Source: Betaproteobacteria bacterium
GTDB taxonomy: Bacteria; Pseudomonadota; Gammaproteobacteria; Burkholderiales; Rhodocyclaceae
NCBI GenBank assembly: GCA_025997045.1
Contig: BNUB01000092.1
Location: 1 to 8,944, forward strand
Reading direction: 5' to 3'
DNA: 8,944 nucleotides
Both the position numbers and the translations under genes were made by a program. Every line of letters begins with the position of its first letter. Position 1 is the first letter of the stretch. The notes beneath the pieces were generated by a model. It was not told the DNA's origin. It was given only the letters and a program-made list of their open reading frames with translations, and did no database searches. This document shows positions 1 through 5,978 of this stretch, piece by piece.

Positions 1-344
1 AAGACGGCGACACCGTAAAACTCACCACCGGCGAGACGGTGAAATTCAAGGACGTAGACTCACAAAGAACCAGACTGGGCACAAAATGGGATTACGCCCT
101 GACCCCCCAAACCACCGCTTACCTCGGCGCAGCCTGGGAACACGAATACGACGGCAAGGCCAACGCCAGCATCTACGGCTACAAACTGGACGCCCCAACG
201 TTAAAGGGCGACACCGCCCTGCTTGAACTCGGCCTGACCCTAACCCCCGCCGAAAAAGGCTGGTCACTGGATGTCGGCGTACAAGGCTACACAGGCAAAC
301 GCGAAGGCGTGACGGGGAATGTGAAGGCGGGGTATCGGTTCTGA
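1..344 (+). CDS. Autotransporter-type outer-membrane beta-barrel, C-terminal end (partial)
   Basis: The reading frame is open from the left edge (first full codon at base 3) to a TGA at 342-344, giving about 113 residues with no start in the window. The protein alternates polar and hydrophobic residues in amphipathic strands separated by short turns, for example around TTAYLGAAWEHEY, ALLELGLTLTP and SLDVGVQGY. It ends in GNVKAGYRF, with a terminal aromatic residue. A C-terminal Phe in a final amphipathic strand is the usual signal read by the BAM complex when it inserts outer-membrane barrels. This architecture matches the last strands of an autotransporter (type V) translocator domain. The passenger lies outside the window, so the cargo is unknown. 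Another outer-membrane barrel family is possible, but the autotransporter reading is favoured. A GTG at 39 is an internal valine codon and is not the start. Confidence 0.8.
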   Translation, partial: DGDTVKLTTGETVKFKDVDSQRTRLGTKWDYALTPQTTAYLGAAWEHEYDGKANASIYGYKLDAPTLKGDTALLELGLTLTPAEKGWSLDVGVQGYTGKREGVTGNVKAGYRF

Positions 345-347
345 GCG

Positions 348-406
348 GCGCCGGGAGCGATGCCGTCCCCGCCGTCGCTCCCGGCGCGCAGGTTTCCCAA
401 CCTGCG
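348..406. repeat. Two adjacent perfect hairpins after the autotransporter gene
   Basis: GCGCCGGGAGCGA (348-360) pairs perfectly with TCGCTCCCGGCGC (375-387) around a 14-base loop. Directly after it, CGCAGGTT (387-394) pairs with AACCTGCG (399-406) around the loop TCCC, sharing one base with the first stem. The first hairpin begins four bases after the autotransporter stop codon, so a role in 3' end formation or mRNA stabilisation is likely. Neither stem is followed by a T-run, so this is not a standard intrinsic terminator. It could be a REP-like palindromic element. No second copy is seen in this window. Confidence 0.6.
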
Positions 407-564
407 GGGCATCCATCCCGGATTGTGGGTAAACCTCAGCCCAAAGGGGAAATCAGAGCGGCTTCGCCGTCACAAACACATACCTTTGGCATTCGTGCGA
501 TTGCCCTGCATTTTTTCCGCGCACTCTCGACCGCTCTCAAAGCCTGGAGGATAATGCGCCGATT
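407..564. other. Non-coding gap upstream of roxA
   Basis: About 160 bases lie between the hairpin pair and roxA. The only clear signal is a GGAGGA at 546-551, which is a good Shine-Dalgarno sequence but sits 13 bases before the roxA ATG, slightly far. A possible -35 (TTGGCA, 486-491) has only a poor -10 partner (CATTTT, 509-514), so the roxA promoter is not resolved. Reading frames crossing this stretch run out of phase into roxA and lack protein-like features. Confidence 0.5.
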
Positions 565-1704
565 ATGCTTACTCATTTGCTCGGCGGCATCACGCCCCAA
601 CAGTTTCTGGCCGAATACTGGCAAAAGAAACCTCTCCATGTCCGTCAGGCGGTGCCCGGTTTTACCGGTGTTGCCAGCCGGGCGGAGATTTTTGACCTTG
701 CGTGCGATGGCGACGTGGAATCACGCCTCGTCCGTTACCGCGCTGACGCGCCGGAGACCAGCACCGTGGACTTTGGCCCGCAACGCAGAACCCAGTTGCG
801 CGGCAAGAAGACGCCATGGACGGTGCTGGTGCAGGGACTCAACCTGTGGGTGCCTGCGGGCGATGCGCTGCTGCATCAATTCGATTTCATCCCCCAGGCC
901 CGACTCGACGACCTGATGGTGAGTTACGCCGTCGATGGCGGTGGCGTCGGCCCGCATTTTGATAATTACGACGTCTTTCTGTTGCAGGGCTTCGGCAGAC
1001 GGCGCTGGCAGCTCTCCAATCAGGAGGATCGCAGCGTCCATGAGGACGCGCCGCTGCGCATTCTGAAGCATTTTCAGCCCGTGCACGACTGGGTGATGGA
1101 TCCGGGCGATTTGTTGTATCTGCCGCCGCAGTGGGCACACAACGGCATCGCCATCGGCGAATGTACGACATATTCGATCGGCTTCAAGTCGCCCACGGCG
1201 CAGGAGTTGGCCGTGGGTTTTCTCGACTGGCTGAGCGAGCATCTCGCGCTTGAAGGCATGTATGCCGACCCCGATCTGGCGTGGCAGGACAACTCGGCGG
1301 AGATCGTCCCGGCGATGGTCGATCAGGTCGCACGCATGCTGACCGGCATCCGCTGGGCGCGCAAGGACATCGCCGATTTTCTGGGCAGTTATCTCACCGA
1401 GCCCAAGCCGACGATTTTTTTCGAGCCACCTGACCCACCTGTCGATGAGGAAACGTTCGCCCGCACCCTGGCCGCAAATGGCGCAGTGCTCGACCCGCGC
1501 AGCCTGTTGCTGTGGTCGGAAACGGCGGGCTTTCATCTCAATGGCGAGGCGCTCACGGTCGATGCTGCCGATCACGCCACCCTGAAACAACTCGCCCACC
1601 AACGTCGCGTGCCCGGTAGCGGCAAACTCTCGCCTGCCATCGTCCAGTTGCTCTACTGCTGGTATGAAGACGGTTTCCTTCACCTCCAGGAGAATGCGGC
1701 ATGA
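565..1704 (+). CDS. roxA: RoxA-type JmjC/cupin oxygenase (ribosomal protein L16 arginine hydroxylase)
   Basis: This 379-residue protein matches the YcfD/RoxA family (E. coli YcfD is about 373 residues). These Fe(II)- and 2-oxoglutarate-dependent oxygenases hydroxylate an arginine of ribosomal protein L16 in the cytoplasm. The N-terminus (LLGGITPQQFLAEYWQKKPL) is typical of the family. The JmjC/cupin core carries the metal-binding triad as H131 and D133 in GPHFDNYDVF and H192 in LPPQWAHNG. A preceding MVSYA and a WVMDPGDLLYLPP strand complete the double-stranded beta-helix. The C-terminal third (roughly 215-379) corresponds to the family's dimerisation and winged-helix region. The chosen ATG gives the conserved N-terminus; a GGAGGA lies 13 bases upstream. 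An ATG at 554 is in another frame and only 2 bases from the Shine-Dalgarno sequence. The gene ends in an ATGA overlap with the next, so the two are probably co-translated. The L16 substrate is inferred from family membership. Confidence 0.92.
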   Translation: MLTHLLGGITPQQFLAEYWQKKPLHVRQAVPGFTGVASRAEIFDLACDGDVESRLVRYRADAPETSTVDFGPQRRTQLRGKKTPWTVLVQGLNLWVPAGDALLHQFDFIPQARLDDLMVSYAVDGGGVGPHFDNYDVFLLQGFGRRRWQLSNQEDRSVHEDAPLRILKHFQPVHDWVMDPGDLLYLPPQWAHNGIAIGECTTYSIGFKSPTAQELAVGFLDWLSEHLALEGMYADPDLAWQDNSAEIVPAMVDQVARMLTGIRWARKDIADFLGSYLTEPKPTIFFEPPDPPVDEETFARTLAANGAVLDPRSLLLWSETAGFHLNGEALTVDAADHATLKQLAHQRRVPGSGKLSPAIVQLLYCWYEDGFLHLQENAA

Positions 1705-2195
1705 GCGACACCCCTCCCGCTGAACGCCTGATCGAGAGTTGGGCCGATTACCATGCAGCCGTGTTCGAAGTGCTGGAGCGCGCCACCCACACTTTTTTCC
1801 TGTTCGACCATGATTTTTCCGAGACCGGGCTGGAAAGCATCCAGGGCGCCGAGGTCCTCGTCGCGCTGGCCCGGCGCACATCGCAGGCCGTTGCCATCCG
1901 GCTGCTGGTGCGCGACGCCACTTACATCGAGCGCAACTGCGCCCGGCTCATGCACGTCCTCACCGATTTCGCCCCGCGCATCGCAATAAAAGTGCTCACC
2001 CCGGAACAAAACGCGCCCGATACCGCTTTTGTCATTGCCGATGACAAAAACCTGGCCTTGCGTTTTCACTTCGAGCGCCCCCGCGGGCGGGTGAATCTGG
2101 ACAATGGCGTCATTGCGGCCGAGCCTTTCGATCAATTCAAAATACTATGGGCAAGCGCCGCAAACGGCCCTGCTGCCCGTGCGCTGGGTTTGTAA
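1701..2195 (+). CDS. Small PLD-like protein, DUF7931-type, function unknown
   Basis: This 164-residue soluble protein overlaps the roxA stop by four bases (ATGA). Its own Shine-Dalgarno AGGAGA at 1688-1693 lies 7 bases upstream, so the start is firm. There is no signal peptide or membrane segment. The pattern resembles one half of a phospholipase-D-like fold: an N-terminal helix, a strand with FFLFDHDF, a helix leading to AIRLLVRDATYIERNCARL, then FVIADDKNLALRFHF and a late FDQFKILW. These resemble the regions of DUF7931 proteins, which are related to PLD and cardiolipin synthase folds. A canonical HxK(x4)D catalytic motif is not visible, so enzyme activity is doubtful and a binding role is possible. 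The family name comes from recalled pattern, not a search. Tight coupling to roxA suggests a related role, perhaps in ribosome or nucleic-acid biology, but that is inference. Confidence 0.75.
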   Translation: MSDTPPAERLIESWADYHAAVFEVLERATHTFFLFDHDFSETGLESIQGAEVLVALARRTSQAVAIRLLVRDATYIERNCARLMHVLTDFAPRIAIKVLTPEQNAPDTAFVIADDKNLALRFHFERPRGRVNLDNGVIAAEPFDQFKILWASAANGPAARALGL

Positions 2196-2238
2196 AATTA
2201 CCCTTGCATTGTTTTCAATGGCCGCTTCGTGCCCTGCA

Positions 2239-2247
2239 TGTTAGAAT
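2239..2247 (+). promoter_or_regulatory. Candidate extended -10 promoter for the small lipoprotein gene
   Basis: TGTTAGAAT carries a TG dinucleotide one base upstream of TAGAAT, which matches the sigma-70 -10 consensus at five of six positions. No good -35 is seen at 17 bases, which fits extended -10 promoters. Transcription would begin near 2254, leaving a leader of about 80 bases before the lipoprotein ATG. The site lies in the 137-base gap after the PLD-like gene, so the lipoprotein probably has its own promoter. Confidence 0.45.
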
Positions 2248-2318
2248 CGGCCTCCGACCGTGTGGAAATGCATCCTTTTGCATGGCTGAAGCGGTTGTTT
2301 CTCCCCTCGTTCGTTAAC

Positions 2319-2324
2319 AGGAAA
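2319..2324 (+). promoter_or_regulatory. Ribosome binding site that decides the lipoprotein start
   Basis: AGGAAA (2319-2324) precedes two ATG codons in different frames. The ATG at 2326 is only 3 bases beyond the AGGA core, too close for initiation. The ATG at 2333 is 10 bases beyond it and opens the frame with a lipoprotein signal peptide, so 2333 is chosen. Confidence 0.6.
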
Positions 2325-2332
2325 AATGAAAT

Positions 2333-2713
2333 ATGAAGCCTTCTCTGCTCACTACCGCACTCATTACACTTGCGCTTTCTGCCTGCGCTCAAGACGAAGC
2401 CCAACAGCCCGCCCCGACGCCTGCCCCCGCCCCGGCGCCGATCGTCGAGCCTGCTGCGCTTGAACCCGCCGCGGTCGAAACACCCGCCCCTGTCGCCGCA
2501 GAAACCACCGAAGCCGCCGCACCTGCCGCCGAAACCGCTGCCGAAGAACCGGCAGCCGAGGCAGCACCGGTTCCCGACGCCGCCCCTGCGGAAGAAGCCC
2601 CTGCCCCGACCGAAGCAGCGCCTGAAGCTGCTCCGGCGGAAAGCTCACCCGCAGTAGAAGCCGCCCCCGTAGAAGCCGCTCCGGCTGAGGCGGCTCCGAC
2701 TCCCGCGCCTTAA
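2333..2713 (+). CDS. Small Ala/Pro/Glu-rich lipoprotein, function unknown
   Basis: This 126-residue protein begins with a short lipoprotein signal peptide: Lys2, a hydrophobic stretch (LLTTALITLAL) and the lipobox LSAC with Cys18 as the lipidation site. Residue Asp21 is at +4, not the +2 inner-membrane retention position, so outer-membrane sorting is plausible. The mature part (about 109 residues) is low complexity, built from Ala, Pro, Glu and some Thr/Val, with AAPAEAAP-like units towards the end. It contains no Lys, Arg, His, Gly, Phe, Tyr or Trp, and about 20 acidic residues. It should therefore be disordered, extended and strongly negative, perhaps an anionic tether or spacer in the periplasm. 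No known domain is recognised. Because low-complexity DNA can open frames by chance, the signal peptide, Shine-Dalgarno sequence, upstream promoter and immediate terminator are the main support that it is a real gene. Confidence 0.75.
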   Translation: MKPSLLTTALITLALSACAQDEAQQPAPTPAPAPAPIVEPAALEPAAVETPAPVAAETTEAAAPAAETAAEEPAAEAAPVPDAAPAEEAPAPTEAAPEAAPAESSPAVEAAPVEAAPAEAAPTPAP

Positions 2714-2734
2714 GGCGCATCAGGTCTCCAGCGC

Positions 2735-2776
2735 AAAAAAGCTCAAGCCGACCTCCGGGTCGGCTTGAGCTTTTTG
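2735..2776. terminator. Two-way intrinsic terminator between convergent operons
   Basis: GCTCAAGCCGACC (2741-2753) pairs perfectly with GGTCGGCTTGAGC (2758-2770) around the loop TCCG. On the plus strand this forms a C(UCCG)G loop of the very stable UNCG tetraloop class. The stem is flanked by six A's (2735-2740) on one side and five T's (2771-2775) on the other, so it gives a 3' U-run when read from either strand. It follows the lipoprotein stop by 21 bases and the bamC stop (minus strand) by about 24, and should end both transcripts. Confidence 0.93.
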
Positions 2777-2799
2777 TTATTCGCGCAGGATGGACTTTT

Positions 2800-3945
2800 C
2801 TAGCGCAACTCTTTCTGCAACAGATTAAGGATGCGCTGCACCGTCGTCGTGCGTTCATCCACCCCTTCGCGGTTCTGCACGGCGATCAGGCTTGCATCCC
2901 CACGGCCACTGACCTGAATACGGAATTCATCACCGCTTTTGGCTTTCACGTCGTCACTGCGCCAGAACAACAGCCTGGAGAAAAAGCCCTTGTTTTTGGG
3001 CGGATTGTTATCCGCTTCCGGATCGATATAGCGCACGAAATAGATGCCCTTGGCACGGTCACGATCCTCGACCGTAAATCCGACCCGATCCAGCGCAAGG
3101 CCGACGCGCCGCCAGGCACGGTCAAACGGTTCAGAAACTTGCAGCCGCTGCTGACCACTGACCTCCAGAATTTTCGCCAGCTCGTCGATGCGCGGTGCGG
3201 TAGTGAGCGCCGCCGCCGCACGGGCCTCGTCAGCGCCAAAACGTATCATCAGGCGGCGCAACATCTCCGCTTCAAGCTCGGGTTCGGGCGCACGCGGTTG
3301 CCAGACCGTCGTGTCCCTGGCTTCGTTGGGATAGATTTCCATCATGCCGCGATGGCTGACGTAAATCTCCACCGTGCCCGCGTCCTTGCCCTCTTCGATG
3401 CGGGTGCGGAACTTGTCGCGCTCGGGGGTGGAATAAACGTTGTCAATAAACTTGCCCAGCGTCGCACGCAGGATGTCCTGCGGCAGTTTGGCGCGATTTT
3501 CCGCCCAATCGGTTTCGAGCACGCCGATGCCGGGGTCATCAATATTGAGGATAAAGCCAAGTTCCAGCCAGAAATCGCGCAGTTGTGGCCACACTTCGTC
3601 CGGCGTCCCCGGCACCACCAGCCAGCGCTGGCTGCCGGCGCGCTCGATGCGCATCTTCTCCGGCTGCGGCAATACATCACTGACCCCCAGCCCCGGCTGC
3701 GCGGCGGCGCGGTCAGCAGAGTAGGCGGAAAAAGTCGCTGTTCCGCGCGGATTGACGTCGGGCACGGCGTAGCGGTCATCCCGGGTCGGCGTGGTCAGGT
3801 CGGGCGGAATTTCCAGGGTCTGAGCCGGGCGCGTGCTCTTGTAGTCGATTTTTTTCGACTCAAACAGATCCGTGCTGCTGGTGCAACCGGCAAGCGCCAG
3901 CGCAGCCACGAGCGGAGAGACGAAAGAAAGTGAAGGACGATTCAT
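2800..3945 (-). CDS. bamC: Outer-membrane assembly lipoprotein BamC
   Basis: This 381-residue lipoprotein belongs to the BamC (NlpB) family, an accessory subunit of the BAM complex that inserts beta-barrel proteins into the outer membrane. The signal peptide ends in the lipobox LAGC with Cys21. It is followed by the conserved unstructured arm with IDYKSTRP and LEIPPDL (roughly 33-50), which wraps around BamD in the known E. coli complex. Two helix-grip domains follow, about 95-215 (LVVPGTPDEVWPQLRDFW, IGVLETDW) and about 255-381 (LQVSEPFDRAWRRVGLALD, KGIYFVRYIDPE). It is somewhat longer than the E. coli protein (344 residues). The gene lies about 100 bases downstream of dapA in the same direction, the classical dapA-bamC arrangement, and is probably transcribed with it. 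No strong Shine-Dalgarno sequence precedes the ATG. Transcription ends at the shared terminator. Confidence 0.93.
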   Translation of the reverse strand: MNRPSLSFVSPLVAALALAGCTSSTDLFESKKIDYKSTRPAQTLEIPPDLTTPTRDDRYAVPDVNPRGTATFSAYSADRAAAQPGLGVSDVLPQPEKMRIERAGSQRWLVVPGTPDEVWPQLRDFWLELGFILNIDDPGIGVLETDWAENRAKLPQDILRATLGKFIDNVYSTPERDKFRTRIEEGKDAGTVEIYVSHRGMMEIYPNEARDTTVWQPRAPEPELEAEMLRRLMIRFGADEARAAAALTTAPRIDELAKILEVSGQQRLQVSEPFDRAWRRVGLALDRVGFTVEDRDRAKGIYFVRYIDPEADNNPPKNKGFFSRLLFWRSDDVKAKSGDEFRIQVSGRGDASLIAVQNREGVDERTTTVQRILNLLQKELR

Positions 3946-3965
3946 GAATTTCTGGTCTGGGAAAA

Positions 3966-3989
3966 GTTAAAAATGAGGTTAAAAATGAG
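3966..3989. repeat. Two tandem 12-base repeats in the dapA-bamC spacer
   Basis: GTTAAAAATGAG occurs twice head to tail with no mismatch (3966-3977 and 3978-3989). On the transcribed minus strand it reads CTCATTTTTAAC twice, ending about 20 bases before the bamC start codon. The AT-rich unit stands out from GC-rich surroundings. It could arise by slippage; a regulatory role is possible but unproven. Confidence 0.85.
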
Positions 3990-4019
3990 GTGAACCGGAC
4001 GCAAGCGGGATGCTGAAAA

Positions 4020-4051
4020 CTGAGTTCAAACCGAGTTCAAACTGAGTTAAA
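4020..4051. repeat. Three tandem 11-base repeats overlapping the dapA stop codon
   Basis: CTGAGTTCAAA (4020-4030), CCGAGTTCAAA (4031-4041) and CTGAGTTAAA (4042-4051, one base shorter) form a nearly perfect tandem array. The last copy contains the dapA TAA stop (4047-4049, read on the minus strand). The array is a separate unit from the 12-base repeats further along the same spacer. It may reflect duplication of the end of dapA. Confidence 0.8.
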
Positions 4052-4925
4052 GCTGAATGCCCGCCTGCCGTATCGCGGCCAGCACATGCTCGTGAAAGAC
4101 GGCGGAGAGCGGGGTCAGCGGCAGGCGTATGCCGGCGCCAATCCGCCCCAGCCGCTCCACGGCCCATTTCACCGGGATCGGGTTGGCCTCACAGAAAAGC
4201 TGCTTGTGCAGGCCCAGGAGACGGGCGTTGATGGCACGGGCTTCGTGCGCATTGCCCGCCAGCGCCGCCGCACACAATTCGTGCATGGCACGCGGCGCCA
4301 CGTTGGCCGTCACTGAGACGGTACCATGCCCGCCGAGCAGGATAAAGGCCGCCGCGCTCATGTCGTCGCCGCTATAGAGCGCGAACCCTTGCGGCGCACG
4401 GGCGATCAGGTCACTGGCGCGCTCGATACTGCCGGTCGCATCCTTGATCCCGACGATATTGGGCACGGCCGCCAGACGCAGCACGGTGTCGTTGGCCAGA
4501 TCCGCGACCGTGCGTCCGGGCACGTTGTAGAGAATCAGGGGCAGCTCGACCGCTGCGGCGATGGTGCTGAAGTGGCGGAACAGCCCTTCCTGGGTCGGCT
4601 TGTTGTAATAAGGCACAACCGACAGATGGGCGTCAGCGCCGAATTCTTTGGCCTGGCGGGCAAGCTCCACCGCCTCGGCGGTGGAATTCGCCCCCGTGCC
4701 GGCAATGACCGGGATGCGTCCGGCGGCGTGTTCAACCGCAACCCTGATCAGCTCGCAATGCTCATTGACACTGACCGTAGGAGATTCCCCGGTGGTGCCG
4801 ACCATGACGATGGCGTCAGTGCCTTCGCCAATGTGCCAGTCGATCAGGCTGCGCAGCCGGGGCAAATCCAAGCTGCCATCTTCGTGCAGGGGGGTAACAA
4901 GGGCGACAATCGATCCGGTAATCAT
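4047..4925 (-). CDS. dapA: 4-hydroxy-tetrahydrodipicolinate synthase (DapA)
   Basis: DapA condenses pyruvate with aspartate semialdehyde in the cytoplasm, the first committed step towards diaminopimelate and lysine. The chosen ATG gives 292 residues starting [12 protein letters not shown], the same length as the E. coli enzyme. A TTG six codons upstream extends the frame but adds MVWVAA, which is not family-like. With this start, E. coli numbering applies directly: Thr44 and Thr45 (GTTGES), Tyr107, Tyr133, Arg138 (ILYNVPGR) and the Schiff-base Lys161 (GIKDATG) are all present. Of the lysine feedback site, His56, Asn80, Glu84 and Tyr106 are retained, but position 53 is Val instead of the E. 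coli His. The enzyme is therefore probably active and may be lysine-sensitive to a different degree. It is the first gene of a dapA-bamC operon and diverges from the MoxR gene. Confidence 0.96.
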   Translation of the reverse strand: MITGSIVALVTPLHEDGSLDLPRLRSLIDWHIGEGTDAIVMVGTTGESPTVSVNEHCELIRVAVEHAAGRIPVIAGTGANSTAEAVELARQAKEFGADAHLSVVPYYNKPTQEGLFRHFSTIAAAVELPLILYNVPGRTVADLANDTVLRLAAVPNIVGIKDATGSIERASDLIARAPQGFALYSGDDMSAAAFILLGGHGTVSVTANVAPRAMHELCAAALAGNAHEARAINARLLGLHKQLFCEANPIPVKWAVERLGRIGAGIRLPLTPLSAVFHEHVLAAIRQAGIQL

Positions 4926-4950
4926 GGCAGCAACCCAAACCAAAACGCTA

Positions 4951-4981
4951 ATTCTAACCGATTGACCCGGCGCGTCGTCAT
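4951..4981 (-). promoter_or_regulatory. Weak candidate dapA promoter
   Basis: Read on the minus strand, TAGAAT (4956-4951) matches the -10 consensus at five of six positions. ATGACG (4981-4976) is a poor -35 at a long 19-base spacing. Transcription would begin near 4944, leaving about 19 leader bases before the chosen ATG and excluding the TTG start at 4943. Only the -10 is convincing. Confidence 0.3.
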
Positions 4982-4990
4982 CGTTATCAC
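4962..4990 (+). promoter_or_regulatory. Candidate sigma-70 promoter for the MoxR-DUF58-transglutaminase operon
   Basis: TTGACC (4962-4967, five of six consensus bases) is followed after exactly 17 bases by TATCAC (4985-4990, four of six). Transcription would begin near 4997, after the in-frame ATG at 4995, which supports the ATG at 5061 as the MoxR start. The -35 lies inside the candidate dapA promoter read in the other direction, so the two transcripts may compete. Confidence 0.45.
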
Positions 4991-5060
4991 CATAATGTCA
5001 AACGCGGGTGATGTCGTCTATCATCACGCCTTTCCCTGGTGCCTCTCTGGTCACACTCCC

Positions 5061-5978
5061 ATGCCCCATCCTCATATCGGACGCCTCATCACCGCCGCCA
5101 GTCAGGTCATCCTCGGCAAAGAACACGAACTGCGCCTCGCGCTGGCCTGTCTGATCGCCCGCGGCCACCTGCTGATCGAGGACGTTCCGGGCACCGGCAA
5201 AACCACGCTCGCCCATGTACTCGCCCGTTTGCTGGGGTTGCAATTCCAGCGTATCCAATTTACCAGCGACCTCCTCCCCGCCGACATCCTCGGGGTATCG
5301 GTGTTTGATCGCACCACGTCGGCCTTCAGTTTTCGCCCCGGCCCGGTGTTCGCCCAGTTGATTCTGGCCGACGAAATCAACCGCGCCACCCCCAAGACCC
5401 AGAGCGCGCTCCTGGAGGCGATGGAGGAGCACCAGATCACCGCAGACGGACAGACCTTTGCCCTGCTTGAGCCCTTTTTCGTCATCGCGACGCAAAACCC
5501 GTCCTACCAGATCGGCACCTTCCCCCTCCCGGAGAGCCAGCTCGACCGCTTCCTGCTGCGCATCCGCCTCGGTTATCCCGATAGCGCCGCCGAACATGCG
5601 CTGCTGCAAGGGCACGACCGCCGCGAGCTGCTCAACGATCTGCAACCCGTCATCACCCCCGCCGAACTGCTCGAACTGCAAAAGAACGCGCAGACGCTGA
5701 TCGTGGCCAACCGCCTGGTCGAGTACGTGTATGCGCTCCTCGCCGCGACCCGCCATGGCGCTGAATTCGTCACCGGACTCTCGCCACGCGCCGGACTGGG
5801 CTTGCTGGCGGCGGCGCGGGCGTGGGCGCTCCTGGAGGGCCGTGACCATGTGCTGCCGGAAGACGTGCAGCACGTCTTCCCCCATGTCGCCGGTCATCGC
5901 CTGCACCTGGCAAGCGACGGTCGCAGCCCGGCGGCAGAAACGCTGGCCCAGTTGGTGAAAAACGTCGCGGTCGCCTGA
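5061..5978 (+). CDS. MoxR-family AAA+ ATPase
   Basis: This 305-residue cytoplasmic AAA+ ATPase belongs to the MoxR family, thought to act as chaperones that assemble or activate partner proteins, often with DUF58 or VWA proteins. It contains Walker A GTGKTT (44-49, Lys47), Walker B with Asp104-Glu105 (LILADEINR), sensor 1 Asn146 (VIATQNP), the arginine-finger region PESQLDRF (Arg163) and sensor 2 GLSPRAG (Arg243). The C-terminal lid helices run from about 195 to the end. The chosen start, MPHPHIGRLI, gives the usual family N-terminus. The frame stays open upstream through the reverse of dapA, but that part is not protein-like. An ATG at 4995 is possible but would lie at the predicted transcript start. 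No strong Shine-Dalgarno sequence is seen at either. The stop overlaps the start of the DUF58 gene (TGATG), indicating tight coupling. The client is unknown. Confidence 0.92.
   Translation: MPHPHIGRLITAASQVILGKEHELRLALACLIARGHLLIEDVPGTGKTTLAHVLARLLGLQFQRIQFTSDLLPADILGVSVFDRTTSAFSFRPGPVFAQLILADEINRATPKTQSALLEAMEEHQITADGQTFALLEPFFVIATQNPSYQIGTFPLPESQLDRFLLRIRLGYPDSAAEHALLQGHDRRELLNDLQPVITPAELLELQKNAQTLIVANRLVEYVYALLAATRHGAEFVTGLSPRAGLGLLAAARAWALLEGRDHVLPEDVQHVFPHVAGHRLHLASDGRSPAAETLAQLVKNVAVA

Noticed and set aside
425..916. A plus-strand frame crossing into roxA in another phase, including an ATG at 554
   Set aside because: The ATG at 554 is only 2 bases from the Shine-Dalgarno sequence, and the product overlaps the conserved roxA N-terminus without any family match.
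721..1881. A 386-residue minus-strand reading frame opposite roxA and the PLD-like gene
   Set aside because: It lies entirely antisense to two well-supported genes, lacks recognisable motifs and is rich in Arg/Gly/Gln typical of reverse-strand frames in GC-rich DNA.
2207..2220. Small palindrome CATTG-TTTT-CAATG after the PLD-like gene
   Set aside because: A five-pair AT-rich stem with no following T-run is too weak to call a terminator.
2364..2858. Minus-strand frame opposite the lipoprotein
   Set aside because: Low-complexity GC-rich DNA keeps several frames open; this one is Arg-rich, crosses the terminator and overlaps the bamC end.
4326..5060. The upstream extension of the MoxR frame to 4326
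   Set aside because: This part is antisense to dapA and has no AAA+ features; family alignment places the start at 5061.
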